Below, one piece after another: positions 18,077 to 26,577 of a stretch of DNA of 64,000 nucleotides. Origin of the DNA: Aliishimia sp963721175 (GTDB lineage Bacteria > Pseudomonadota > Alphaproteobacteria > Rhodobacterales > Rhodobacteraceae); NCBI GenBank assembly GCA_963721175.1, contig CAVRIG010000014.1, positions 328,315-392,314 of the forward strand, given 5' to 3'. Numbering within the stretch: position 1 is the first letter of the stretch; each line of letters opens with the position of its first letter. The position numbers and the translations under genes were made by a program. The notes beneath the pieces are model-generated. The model made no database searches and was not told where the DNA came from. It was given only the letters and a program-made list of their open reading frames with translations.

Positions 18077-18454
18077 TCCCGTCTCCCTCTCGCGGACGCA
18101 TTTCAATTCTTTTCCTTGAGAAAGGCTATCCGGTGCGCCTGCGGCAGGCAAGAAATATGCGCGGGCTTCGACTTTGTTTCTGCGCGAGAGTAATTGCGCG
18201 CAGGGCTTTCCCGAATAATTCGGAAGTATGCTGCAGGTGCAAAATACCCGAATTCATTTTCAGGCTTGACGCGGATCCAAGGATTGCGGCAGTGTAAACT
18301 AAACCTGACAGTCGGGGGATCAACCCCAAATCCTTCCTCTGGCGCGGTCTGGATGGAGGGTATGATCTGTGCCCAGTTTTCTTCAAGAAATGTTGGTTAT
18401 CCGAAACGCCGAAACAAGTCGCCCAGCGACTGGCTGTTCGGTCGAGCGGTCGCT
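18077..18454. other. Divergent promoter region between soxY and the triheme cytochrome gene
   Basis: No gene is seen in these 378 bases. The stretch is more AT-rich than its surroundings and should carry the promoters of soxYZF (-) and of the cytochrome genes (+). It contains the TGT-N12-ACA dyad listed separately. Start codons for the cytochrome at 18353 or 18362 would extend that protein into this region, but they leave the signal peptide internal. Confidence 0.6.
18293..18312. promoter_or_regulatory. TGT-N12-ACA dyad in soxY/cytochrome divergent region
   Basis: The element matches the one at 13200-13219 at 15 of 20 positions, with identical TGTAA and TGACAGT ends. It lies 143 bases before the cytochrome start and about 217 bases before soxY. 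Its presence in both divergent regions of the island, and its dyad form, suggest a shared operator. Binding protein and direction of control are unknown. Confidence 0.45.
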
Positions 18455-20119
18455 ATGACACGGCGGTCGGGCAGCTTCCGACTGGCGGTCATCGGGGCCT
18501 GTGCTCTGAGCATGCACATCGTGTCCTCGGTGGCGGCGCAGGACGCGAAACCCGAAGGATCGGACGACCAGGTGAGCGCCGTTCTTCGCAACGACATCGG
18601 TCAGCTCAAGTGGGTGACGATGGAGCCCACCGATTACTCTCCTCTCGAAGCCGAAGGTCGCCGCCTCTACCTCGAGAGTGGCTGTGCGTACTGCCATTCG
18701 CAGCATCAGCATCCGGTTGAAAGCGAGGTTCGCCCGTGGGGTCACATCAGTGCGGACAGGCAGCGGTGGGGACCCGAGAGCGAACCCGGAGAATATGCGT
18801 TCGACATCCCACCGTCCTTCGGCGCCAAGGGCATCGCGCCCGATCTTTCGCGGACCGGCCTGAAATACGGCGACGAATGGCACTGGGCGCATTTCTGGAA
18901 CCCGCCCATGGTGAAACCCGGGTCGATCATGGGGGGATTTTCCGGGTATTTCGAAAAGGCCGCCGAGCCGATCGCAATCGTCGACGGGCCCCTCGGCCCG
19001 AGCCTCGACGCGACGCCGAAAACGGAGGAGCTGTTCGATTTTTCCAGCGAGACCGTCGTGCAGCTGACGCCCAATGGCGAAGGACTGATCTTCGTGCCGG
19101 CCTCCGCGCGGGGCAAGCACCCGGTGATCTGGACGCCCAACGACGAGTTCGATGGCGACGCTGTGACGCTCGCCGTGGAGACGGACGAAGTCGCCGCCTT
19201 GACGGCCTATGTCCAGAAACTCGGGATGAACCGCGGGATGTGGCGCGAGTTCTACACCTCGCCGGTCACCGACGTTGCCACGACCGACGTGCTCCAGGAA
19301 CGGTCCGACGAGATCGTCGCTCGCGGCAAGGACGTCTACGAGCGGAACTGCATCGGGTGCCACGGCGAAAAGGGTGACGGAAACGGGCCGGCCGCCGCGT
19401 TCATGACGAAACAGCGCCCGCGAAACTTCACGTTCGGCGTGTTCAAGTTCAAGCACACCGACGGCCCGCTGCCCACCGATGTCGATCTTCTGCGGACGAT
19501 CACGCGCGGCGTCCGGGGCTCCGCGATGCCGGCCTGGCTCGACCTGCCCCTCGATGATCGTCTGGCGGTGATTCAGTACATCAAGTACGAACTCGCGGCA
19601 GATCTGTTCGACCCCTCGAACCCCTACCTCTACTTCGTCGAGGAGCCACTGGGGAACCTTCTGGAAATCGGAGCGCCGCCGTCGCCTTCGAAAGAGCTGG
19701 TCGCGCGCGGAAACGAGATCTGGCTCCAGGCCAAGTGTTGGGAGTGTCACGGCGAAACCGGGAAGGGCGACGGGGAGAAGGCTGCGGGGCTCAGGGACGA
19801 CTGGGGCTTTACGATCATTCCGGCGAACCTGACGCGCGGATTGTTCAAGTCCGGTCCAACGGTCTCCGACATATACCGCACCATTTCCGTGGGGCTCAGC
19901 GGAACGCCGATGCCAGCCTTCAAGAACGCGTTTCCGGATGAAGACCGATGGGCTCTGGCCTATTACATCCTGTCGCTCTCCGCCTATTCCGATCCCCTCA
20001 CGGGGGATCCGCTGCCGATTTCCGATGCCGATCGCGAAGCCTTGAACGACCCTGAACTGCAAACCTCTGGTCCCGACGAGGCCTACGACCTCCAGAGCAG
20101 CTCGGCTTCGGGCCTATGA
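18455..20119 (+). CDS. Triheme c-type cytochrome: CcoO-like domain fused to two cytochrome c domains
   Basis: The 554-residue exported protein (signal ending SSVAAQ) has three heme motifs: CAYCH (77-81), CIGCH (299-303) and CWECH (428-432). Residues 65-170 resemble CcoO, the monoheme subunit of cbb3 oxidase (GRRLYLESGCAYCHSQ, then GIAPDLSRTGLKYGDEWH), but the N-terminal membrane anchor is replaced by a signal peptide. Two class I cytochrome domains with GRGxP-like SAMPAW and GTPMPAF methionine segments follow. No oxidase catalytic subunit is adjacent, so it is probably a periplasmic electron conduit. The start at 18455 is chosen for the signal peptide and lacks a good ribosome-binding site; 18353 and 18362 are alternatives. 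The stop overlaps the next gene by ATGA. Confidence 0.85.
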   Translation: MTRRSGSFRLAVIGACALSMHIVSSVAAQDAKPEGSDDQVSAVLRNDIGQLKWVTMEPTDYSPLEAEGRRLYLESGCAYCHSQHQHPVESEVRPWGHISADRQRWGPESEPGEYAFDIPPSFGAKGIAPDLSRTGLKYGDEWHWAHFWNPPMVKPGSIMGGFSGYFEKAAEPIAIVDGPLGPSLDATPKTEELFDFSSETVVQLTPNGEGLIFVPASARGKHPVIWTPNDEFDGDAVTLAVETDEVAALTAYVQKLGMNRGMWREFYTSPVTDVATTDVLQERSDEIVARGKDVYERNCIGCHGEKGDGNGPAAAFMTKQRPRNFTFGVFKFKHTDGPLPTDVDLLRTITRGVRGSAMPAWLDLPLDDRLAVIQYIKYELAADLFDPSNPYLYFVEEPLGNLLEIGAPPSPSKELVARGNEIWLQAKCWECHGETGKGDGEKAAGLRDDWGFTIIPANLTRGLFKSGPTVSDIYRTISVGLSGTPMPAFKNAFPDEDRWALAYYILSLSAYSDPLTGDPLPISDADREALNDPELQTSGPDEAYDLQSSSASGL

Positions 20120-21204
20120 GGGTCCTGATCGCAGGGGTACTGCTAGCCGTGGTCGCGATGTTCACCGTTGCCTATCTGGCGCAAAACCCGACCAATGTCG
20201 GAAGCCAGGTCGGGCCGCGCGGAACCGGGCTTTCTGTCATCTACGACCCGGGCACGATGCAGAGCCTGGCGATGGCCAACATCGTGCCCATTTCGGTTCC
20301 CTACCCCGGCGATGAAGGTGACAAGGCCGGTGACGTCTACGAGAACCTCAAAGTCCTCGGCGACCTGAGTACAGGCGAGTTCACCCGGCTGATGGTCAAC
20401 ATGACCACGTGGGTGGCGCCGGAGGATGGCTGCGCAACCTGCCACAACGTCGCCGATTTCGCCGAGGACTCGCTCTATACCAAGGTCGTCGCACGGCGCA
20501 TGCTGGAGATGGTTCTCCACATCAACTCCGACTGGTCCGATCATGTCGCTGAAACCGGTGTGACCTGCTACACGTGCCACCGTGGCCAGCTCGTGCCGCC
20601 GAATGTCTGGTTCAACGACCCCGGCCCCAAGATGGCCAGCGGGCTGCCCCAGAAAGTCGCCGACCAGAACCACCCCGCCCGAACGGTCGGAATGTCGTCG
20701 CTGCCGCGCGATCCGTTGTCGCGGTTCCTGGAAGGCGACGCGGATATCCGCGTCCAGACCGACGTGTCCCGCCTGCCCAACGAACTCGGGAAGTCCATCA
20801 AGCTGGCCGAGAACACGCACGGTCTCATGGTTCACATGTCGAAGTCCCTTGGCGTGAATTGCCACTTCTGCCACAACACCCGGTCGTTCAGCGATTGGAC
20901 ACAGAGTCCGCCGCAACGGAAGACGGCCTGGTACGGCATCCGGATGGTGCGCGACCTGAACAACAACTATCTCAATCCGCTGAAGTCCGTGTTCCCGGCC
21001 GAACGTCTGGGCGAGGCCATGGGGGATTCGCCGAAGCTCACGTGCTCCACGTGCCACAACGGGGCGTCCAAGCCGCTCTTTGGTCAGTCCATGTTGCCGG
21101 CGTTTCCGAACTTCAAAGGCGTCCCGCCGGAAGACGCGGGCGGCACGAGCGGAACCGCGCAGGCAATATCGTCCGTGCTCTTCGAGGAGCCGCCGTGGAA
21201 ATGA
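20116..21204 (+). CDS. PufC-type photosynthetic reaction centre tetraheme cytochrome c homologue
   Basis: The 362-residue protein has an N-terminal hydrophobic anchor (residues 3-22) and four heme motifs: CATCH (106-110), CYTCH (151-155), CHFCH (249-253) and CSTCH (310-314). The surrounding sequence is strongly PufC-like: EFTRLMVNMTTWVAPEDGC, ARRMLEMVLHINSDW, LMVHMSKSLGVNCHFCHN and NGASKPLFGQSML, including the methionine axial-ligand helices. PufC normally donates electrons to the photosynthetic reaction centre and is encoded after pufLM. No pufL or pufM is present here; it is coupled to the CcoO-like cytochrome by ATGA. A respiratory or sulfur-linked role is inferred. I give no symbol because the context is not a puf operon. 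Confidence 0.9.
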   Translation: MRVLIAGVLLAVVAMFTVAYLAQNPTNVGSQVGPRGTGLSVIYDPGTMQSLAMANIVPISVPYPGDEGDKAGDVYENLKVLGDLSTGEFTRLMVNMTTWVAPEDGCATCHNVADFAEDSLYTKVVARRMLEMVLHINSDWSDHVAETGVTCYTCHRGQLVPPNVWFNDPGPKMASGLPQKVADQNHPARTVGMSSLPRDPLSRFLEGDADIRVQTDVSRLPNELGKSIKLAENTHGLMVHMSKSLGVNCHFCHNTRSFSDWTQSPPQRKTAWYGIRMVRDLNNNYLNPLKSVFPAERLGEAMGDSPKLTCSTCHNGASKPLFGQSMLPAFPNFKGVPPEDAGGTSGTAQAISSVLFEEPPWK

Positions 21205-21303
21205 CCAGGTTGCCTGCTACACTCCGGCGACATTGCAGCTTCGGTTGATCTCCGCTGAGGGGAGCACTATGGCGGGCGCTATGGACGTGGAAAGGCCCGG
21301 CAC

Positions 21304-22710
21304 GTGACGCTGCCCGATGCTGCCAGAAACCTGCCATCCGCCGAGGATCTGCCGGCCGCGCCGGAACCGAGCAGGAATTTCAGCGATGAACTGGCGCAGG
21401 CTGCCGTGCTGGTCATCGATGACGAGCCGGGCATGCGCAACTTTCTCTACAAGGTGCTGACCGGCAATTGCGCCAAGGTCCACGTGATGGCGGACACGCG
21501 CGATGCCTCGCGCCACCTGGACGAGAACACCTACGACGTGATCGTCCTCGACAACATCATGCCCGACAAGACCGGGCTCCAATGGCTGGCCGAGCAACGC
21601 CAGATCGGCCTTTTCAGCGATGCGATCCTGATCACCGCGCATGCCGATCTGGACACGGCGATCCAGGCGATTCGCGCCGGCGCAAGCGATTTTCTCCTGA
21701 AGCCCTTCCGTTCCAATCAGGTGTTGAACGCGATTGCCCGCAGCCTGGAACGGGCGCGTCTGCGGCGTCAGAATTCGGTGTTGCGCCACGAGCTCGAGGT
21801 CGGCAAGGACATCCTCAAGCACCGGAACGCGCTGCTGGGCACGTCGGACGAGATACAGAAGGCGCGCCAGGCGATCGACCGGGCCGCGACATCGCACGCC
21901 AACGTGGTCTTTCGCGGTGAAGTCGGGTCCGGCAAGCAGGTGGCGGCGCGGATGCTGCATGCCGCATCGCCACGCGCAGTACATCCCTTCGTCTGGTTGC
22001 AATGCTACGGCATGACCGAGCGGACGTTTCAGGAACGCTTGTTCGGACAGCTGGGGGCGGAAGCCGACGGCTCGGTATACGGGCACGAAGGCATCTTGCT
22101 CAGTGCGGCGGGGGGCACCTTGTATCTCGAGGACGTGGAGATGCTGTCCGCTGAGTGCCAGAACATCCTGGCCGAACTGATCAGCACGGGCCGTTTCAGT
22201 CCCCTGGGCGCCCGCCGCAGCCTGCGATTCGACATGCGGATCATCAGCTCCACGACCCGCCCTCTCGGAGGCATCGCCGCGGAACGAGTGTTTCGAGCCG
22301 ACCTCTTCTACCTGCTGACCGTGGTCGAGATCGTCCTGCCGCCGCTGCGGCAAAGAACGGCCGACATCATCGAGCTCACGACCTACTTTTCCGGAAAACT
22401 GTCGCAGCGGATGGGCACGGGCATCCCCGACTTCTCGCCGATGGCCCGGCGACGGTTCCTGGCTCACGACTGGCCGGGCAACGTCATGGAATTGCGCAAC
22501 ACCGTGGAGCGTGCCCTGATCCACGGCGATTTCGAGGCGGCCCTGGGCACAAGCGCCACGCAGTTCGACATCGAGGATCTCGCCGCGGTCGAACGTCGAC
22601 ACATCCTGGCGGTGCTGGACGCCTGTGACGGCAACCGGGCAGAGGCGGCCAGGCGGCTCGGCGTGGCACGCAAGACCATCGACCGAAAATGTCGATCCTG
22701 GGCCCTGTGA
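21304..22710 (+). CDS. NtrC-family response regulator lacking the GAFTGA loop
   Basis: The 468-residue regulator starts with GTG at 21304. It has a receiver domain (VLVIDDEPGMRNF, phosphoacceptor in VLDNIMPDKTGLQ, Lys in LLKPF), an AAA+ domain with Walker A GEVGSGKQ, and a Fis-type helix-turn-helix (AEAARRLGVARKTIDRK). The GAFTGA loop that contacts sigma-54 is missing; the segment reads LGAEADGSVYGHEG, and the Walker B is the altered LYLEDV. Some alphaproteobacterial NtrC and HupR proteins likewise act without sigma-54. It is followed by a histidine kinase after 4 bases and probably controls the upstream redox island, as inferred from position. Confidence 0.9.
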   Translation: MTLPDAARNLPSAEDLPAAPEPSRNFSDELAQAAVLVIDDEPGMRNFLYKVLTGNCAKVHVMADTRDASRHLDENTYDVIVLDNIMPDKTGLQWLAEQRQIGLFSDAILITAHADLDTAIQAIRAGASDFLLKPFRSNQVLNAIARSLERARLRRQNSVLRHELEVGKDILKHRNALLGTSDEIQKARQAIDRAATSHANVVFRGEVGSGKQVAARMLHAASPRAVHPFVWLQCYGMTERTFQERLFGQLGAEADGSVYGHEGILLSAAGGTLYLEDVEMLSAECQNILAELISTGRFSPLGARRSLRFDMRIISSTTRPLGGIAAERVFRADLFYLLTVVEIVLPPLRQRTADIIELTTYFSGKLSQRMGTGIPDFSPMARRRFLAHDWPGNVMELRNTVERALIHGDFEAALGTSATQFDIEDLAAVERRHILAVLDACDGNRAEAARRLGVARKTIDRKCRSWAL

Positions 22711-22714
22711 CCTG

Positions 22715-24664
22715 ATGCATTCGGTCCGGCTGCGGTTGCTGGCCATTGCGTTGCTGCCGCTGATCGTGTTGCTCCCGCTTCTGCTCGGCGTGACGATGCT
22801 GCGCTGGATCGACAAGTACGATGACTTGCTGATCGCGAAGGTGGCAAGCGACCTGCGCGTGGCGGAGCAGTATTTCGAGCAGATCAAGGCGACGCAGGCC
22901 GCCGAGGTGGCGGCGATGGCGCTCTCGGTGGACTTCGGCAAGGCGCGATCGCGCGGCGATCCCGCGCTCGACAGGTTCATCGAACGCAAGCGTGCCGATC
23001 TTGGTCTGGATTTTCTGGCCTGGGGCGCTCTGTCCTATGCGGCTTGGCCGCAGGCCGCGCATGACGTGGCGCTGGCCGCCACGCCGGATGAACCCAGTGC
23101 GAGCCTGGTCCTGCTGAGCGCTGCGGAGCTCGCGGCCATATCGCCCGCCCTGGCCGACCGCGCCGCAATTCCCCTGGTCCCGACCGCGGCCGCGCGGCCG
23201 ATTTTGCGCGGTACGGAGCGACGCGGCATGTTCATCATGGTGGCGCACCGCTCCGCCGACAGCGACGATGTATTGGTCGGCGGTCGCCTTCTGAACCGCA
23301 ATCTCGACGTGATCGACACCATGAACGCGCTCGTCTATCGCGACGAGGCCGGTGAGGTGTCGCAGACCGGAACGACGACCCTGTTCCTCGAGGACGTCCG
23401 CATCTCGACGAATGTAAGGCTCTTCGAAGGATCGCGCGCGCTCGGGACGCGGGTGTCCGAGGCCGTCTGGCGGCGTGTCATGGAGAACGGTCAGACCTGG
23501 CTCGATCGGGCCTTCGTCGTCAACGACTGGTACATTTCGGGCTACGTTCCGCTGGCCGACATTTCCGGCAACCGGATCGGCATGCTCTACACAGGGTTCC
23601 TCGAGGCGCCATTCACCGCGCAGCGAAACACGACCATCGTCACGCTCATCCTGGCGTTCCTCACGGTGATCGGACTGTCGGTGCCGCTCTTCCTGCTGCT
23701 CGCCAGAGGCATCTTCGCGCCGCTGGAACAGATGACGGCCACCATGGCGCGCGCTGAGGACGGTGCGCTCTCTGCGCGGATCGGCCCCGTTTCCGGCAAC
23801 GACGAGATCGGCGTGGTAGCCCGGCATCTCGACCGCCTTCTTGACCAGGTGGAGGAGCGCGATGCCGCCTTGCGCGACTATGCCAACAACCTCAATGAAC
23901 TGGTGGAACAGCGAACCGAGGAGTTGCAGGAAGCCAACCGCAAGCTGGAGGCCACCTTCGCGCAATTGGTGATGTCCGAGAAGCTCGCGTCGGTGGGCGA
24001 GATCACGGCAGGCGTGGCCCACGAGATCAACAATCCGGTGGCGATCATCCAAGGCAACCTCGAGGTCATCCGGATGCGGCTAACGCCCGAGCAGAGGGCG
24101 GAATTCAAGGGCGAGCTGGATTTCATCGACGCACAGACGCACCGCATCAATATCATCGTGGGCAAGCTGCTGAACTTCACCCGGCCAGACGAGATGTCGG
24201 ACATGATGACCCGGGTCGACGCGGCCAAGGCGGTCGATGACGCGTTGCTGCTGGTGGCGCCTGATCTGCGCAAGAACGGGATCGACACGCGCGTGGAACA
24301 CGAGCCCGGCCCTCCGTTCTCGGTTGTCGAGACCGAGTTGCAGCAGGTGATGGTCAACCTCGTGATCAACGCAACCCAAGCCATGGGCGCGGGAGGAACC
24401 CTGACGATCCGGACGCGGCCGTCCGCGCGGGATGGCATGCCAGGCACCGAGATCGAGGTCGCGGACACGGGCCCTGGTATTCCGCCCGACAAGATCGACA
24501 ACATCTTCGACCCCTTCATGACGACCAGGCTCGGATCGGGGTCCGGACTGGGCCTGTCGATCAGCCAGGCGCTGGTGACGCGAGTCGGCGGGTTGATCAG
24601 CGTCTGCAGTGTCTTGGGCGAAGGCGCCACGTTTTCAGTGTGGTTTCCGGCCGCGGACAATTAG
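22715..24664 (+). CDS. Membrane sensor histidine kinase with HAMP domain
   Basis: The 649-residue kinase has two membrane helices (about residues 8-28 and 308-330) flanking a large periplasmic sensor of Cache-like length. A HAMP linker (LEQMTATMARAEDGAL), a coiled coil (LNELVEQRTEELQEANRKLE), the phosphoacceptor H-box GVAHEINNPVAIIQG and an HATPase domain with N-box VINATQA and G-boxes DTGPGIPPDK and GSGSGLGLSIS follow. It is the likely partner of the regulator that ends 4 bases upstream. The signal it senses is unknown; a periplasmic ligand such as a sulfur compound is possible. Confidence 0.92.
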   Translation: MHSVRLRLLAIALLPLIVLLPLLLGVTMLRWIDKYDDLLIAKVASDLRVAEQYFEQIKATQAAEVAAMALSVDFGKARSRGDPALDRFIERKRADLGLDFLAWGALSYAAWPQAAHDVALAATPDEPSASLVLLSAAELAAISPALADRAAIPLVPTAAARPILRGTERRGMFIMVAHRSADSDDVLVGGRLLNRNLDVIDTMNALVYRDEAGEVSQTGTTTLFLEDVRISTNVRLFEGSRALGTRVSEAVWRRVMENGQTWLDRAFVVNDWYISGYVPLADISGNRIGMLYTGFLEAPFTAQRNTTIVTLILAFLTVIGLSVPLFLLLARGIFAPLEQMTATMARAEDGALSARIGPVSGNDEIGVVARHLDRLLDQVEERDAALRDYANNLNELVEQRTEELQEANRKLEATFAQLVMSEKLASVGEITAGVAHEINNPVAIIQGNLEVIRMRLTPEQRAEFKGELDFIDAQTHRINIIVGKLLNFTRPDEMSDMMTRVDAAKAVDDALLLVAPDLRKNGIDTRVEHEPGPPFSVVETELQQVMVNLVINATQAMGAGGTLTIRTRPSARDGMPGTEIEVADTGPGIPPDKIDNIFDPFMTTRLGSGSGLGLSISQALVTRVGGLISVCSVLGEGATFSVWFPAADN

Positions 24665-25124
24665 TCCGACCGTCGGCGCAATTTGACGCAAGAAGTGGAC
24701 ATTTTGTCCCTGTCCGTATCGTCAAATCACCACTTGCCAGGACTTTCTGGCCTTTCTGCAATGCGGCTAGACTCATCTATCCATCTGATTTAAAACATAA
24801 AATCGTTTGACAGTCCGCAAAAATCGAAATTACGAATATCGCAGCGGGGAGTTTGTGCCGACGTGTCGCTCAAAGCTGTCGGACAGAATGGGGGAAATTT
24901 GACAGGAATTGCGGGGCGTCCGTTTGCTGATGACAGCTCGCCACAACGCTATCCACAGGCAGGATGACGCATGAAATTCCGTGGGCAAAATCTGGCATTC
25001 TGAAAACCGAGAAGTACCGGATCGGCGACCGGACAATAGAGGATGACCGGCCGGCGGCGCGGGAAAACAATCACAAATACTCGCACCTAATCGAGACATG
25101 AACAACCAAGGGAGGAACTAAGAA
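24665..25124. other. Intergenic region upstream of livK-like gene
   Basis: No gene is recognisable in these 460 bases. The segment is AT-rich in the middle. It holds a 5-bp palindrome, GGACA-TTT-TGTCC, at 24697-24709 nested between AAGTGG (24693-24698) and CCACTT (24730-24735), which may fold after the kinase stop. TTGACA at 24807 is a possible -35 element, but no convincing -10 follows. The region should contain the promoter of the ABC transporter operon. Confidence 0.5.
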
Positions 25125-26459
25125 ATGCGGCATGGACGTTTGCGTCTGATGACAACACTCGCCGTTCTGGCGACAGCGTCAGCCTTTGCACTGCCGGAGC
25201 CTGTGGTCGCACAGGACACCCAGTATTTTCCGGTGGCCAGCAGCCGGGTCGGCCCGTATTCCGCCATGGGCACCGGCTACTACGGCGCCCAGATCGACTA
25301 CATGAACTATGTCAACATGAACGGCGGCGTGAACGGCGTCATGCTGACATGGCAGGAATGCGAGACCGAGTACAACGCCGTCAAGACGGTCGAGTGCTAT
25401 CAGCGCCTTCTGGAAAAGGACGGCCAGCGCATCGTCGTGTTCGACACGCTCGGAACGCCCGGCGCCTATGCCGTGATCAACCGGATGGCCGAGGACGAGG
25501 TCGTCCTGGCGCAATACGGCTACGGCAGGACCGACGCGGCCGACGGAACGGTCTGGCCCTGGGTGTTCAACGCAGCCAGCCACTACTGGTCGCAGATCGC
25601 CGTCAAGATGAAGTTCATGGCCGAACAGGAAGGCGGCATCGAGAACATGCGCGGCAAGAAGATCGTGCACCTTCACATCAATTCCGCCTACGGACGCGAA
25701 CCGCTGCCCGCCATGCGCAAGATCGCGGAGGATTGGGGCGTGACGCTGGTCGAAATCTCCATCCCGCCCCCGGGTCTCGAGCAGCAGTCGCAATGGCTTC
25801 AGGTCCGCAAGGAACAGCCCGATTGGGTGACCTTTTGGGGTGCCGGTTCGGGGATGAACTCCACCGCGATGACGAACGCCGCGCGGGTCAATTTTCCGCG
25901 CAACCGCATGATCTACGTCACGTTCGGCGCCGCGGAAGAGGACATGTTCCCGGCAGGTGACGCGGCCATCGGCACTTACGCGATGGCCAATGCGTTGCCG
26001 GGGGATTCCTATCCCCTCGTCGCGGCCATCAAGGAACAGGTCTACGGCGCCGGAAAGGGCAACCTTTCGGACGAAAGTCGGGTCGGCTCCGTCTACTGGA
26101 ACCGGGGACTTGGCGCAGCCGTGATGTGGGTCGAAGCGATGAAGAACGCGCAGGAGATCCATGGCAAGGTCGGACAGGCCGTCACCGGCGCGGAATTCCG
26201 CGATGGCTACGAGGCGCTCAACATGACCGAGGACCGTCTCGAGGAGATCGGCATCAAGGGTATGGTCGCTCCCTTCGCCATCTCGTGCGAAAATCACGAG
26301 GGTGCGGGAAAGTTTGCCATGATGCAGTGGGATGGCGAGAAGTTCGAGCAGGTGACGGACTGGGAAGCGCCGCTTGAACCCGACTTCATTCGTGCGCTGG
26401 TCGAGGAGTCGGCGGCGAAATTCGCCAGCGAGAACGGCATCACGCCCAAGGACTGCTGA
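25125..26459 (+). CDS. livK: Branched-chain-amino-acid-type ABC transporter substrate-binding protein
   Basis: The 444-residue protein has a signal peptide (MRHGRLRLMTTLAVLATASA, cleaved after VVAQ) and the type I periplasmic binding fold of the LivK family, with GVMLTWQECETEYNAVKTVECYQ early in the chain, cut here to its core WQECETEYN. It heads a five-gene Liv-type transporter operon. The subgroup is one often linked to substrates other than branched amino acids, so the ligand is uncertain. A strong stem-loop follows it and may favour its expression over the membrane subunits. GGGAGG upstream supports the start. Confidence 0.88.
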   Translation: MRHGRLRLMTTLAVLATASAFALPEPVVAQDTQYFPVASSRVGPYSAMGTGYYGAQIDYMNYVNMNGGVNGVMLTWQECETEYNAVKTVECYQRLLEKDGQRIVVFDTLGTPGAYAVINRMAEDEVVLAQYGYGRTDAADGTVWPWVFNAASHYWSQIAVKMKFMAEQEGGIENMRGKKIVHLHINSAYGREPLPAMRKIAEDWGVTLVEISIPPPGLEQQSQWLQVRKEQPDWVTFWGAGSGMNSTAMTNAARVNFPRNRMIYVTFGAAEEDMFPAGDAAIGTYAMANALPGDSYPLVAAIKEQVYGAGKGNLSDESRVGSVYWNRGLGAAVMWVEAMKNAQEIHGKVGQAVTGAEFRDGYEALNMTEDRLEEIGIKGMVAPFAISCENHEGAGKFAMMQWDGEKFEQVTDWEAPLEPDFIRALVEESAAKFASENGITPKDC

Positions 26460-26486
26460 CCGACAGCACCGATCCCCAAGAAACGA

Positions 26487-26520
26487 TGGGGCCAGGGCGA
26501 ACGATCCGCTCCTGGCCCCA
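26487..26520. terminator. Intercistronic stem-loop between livK and livF
   Basis: TGGGGCCAGG at 26487-26496 and CCTGGCCCCA at 26511-26520 form a perfect 10-bp GC-rich stem with a 14-base loop. No T-run follows. In ABC operons such a hairpin after the binding-protein gene usually stabilises its mRNA or causes partial termination, giving excess binding protein. Confidence 0.6.
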
Positions 26521-26577
26521 GAAGTCGAACCGAACGCGCGCTTCGTGCGACCACCCGCCAGGAAGACTTGAACCCAG

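Noticed and set aside
20116..21204. A photosynthesis gene cluster around the PufC homologue.
   Set aside because: No pufA, pufB, pufL, pufM, bch or crt gene is recognisable anywhere in the window.
24807..24836. A sigma-70 promoter with TTGACA at 24807 before livK, possibly part of a third TGT-N12-ACA dyad.
   Set aside because: No good -10 hexamer at the right spacing, and the left half-site TGT is absent (ACA instead).
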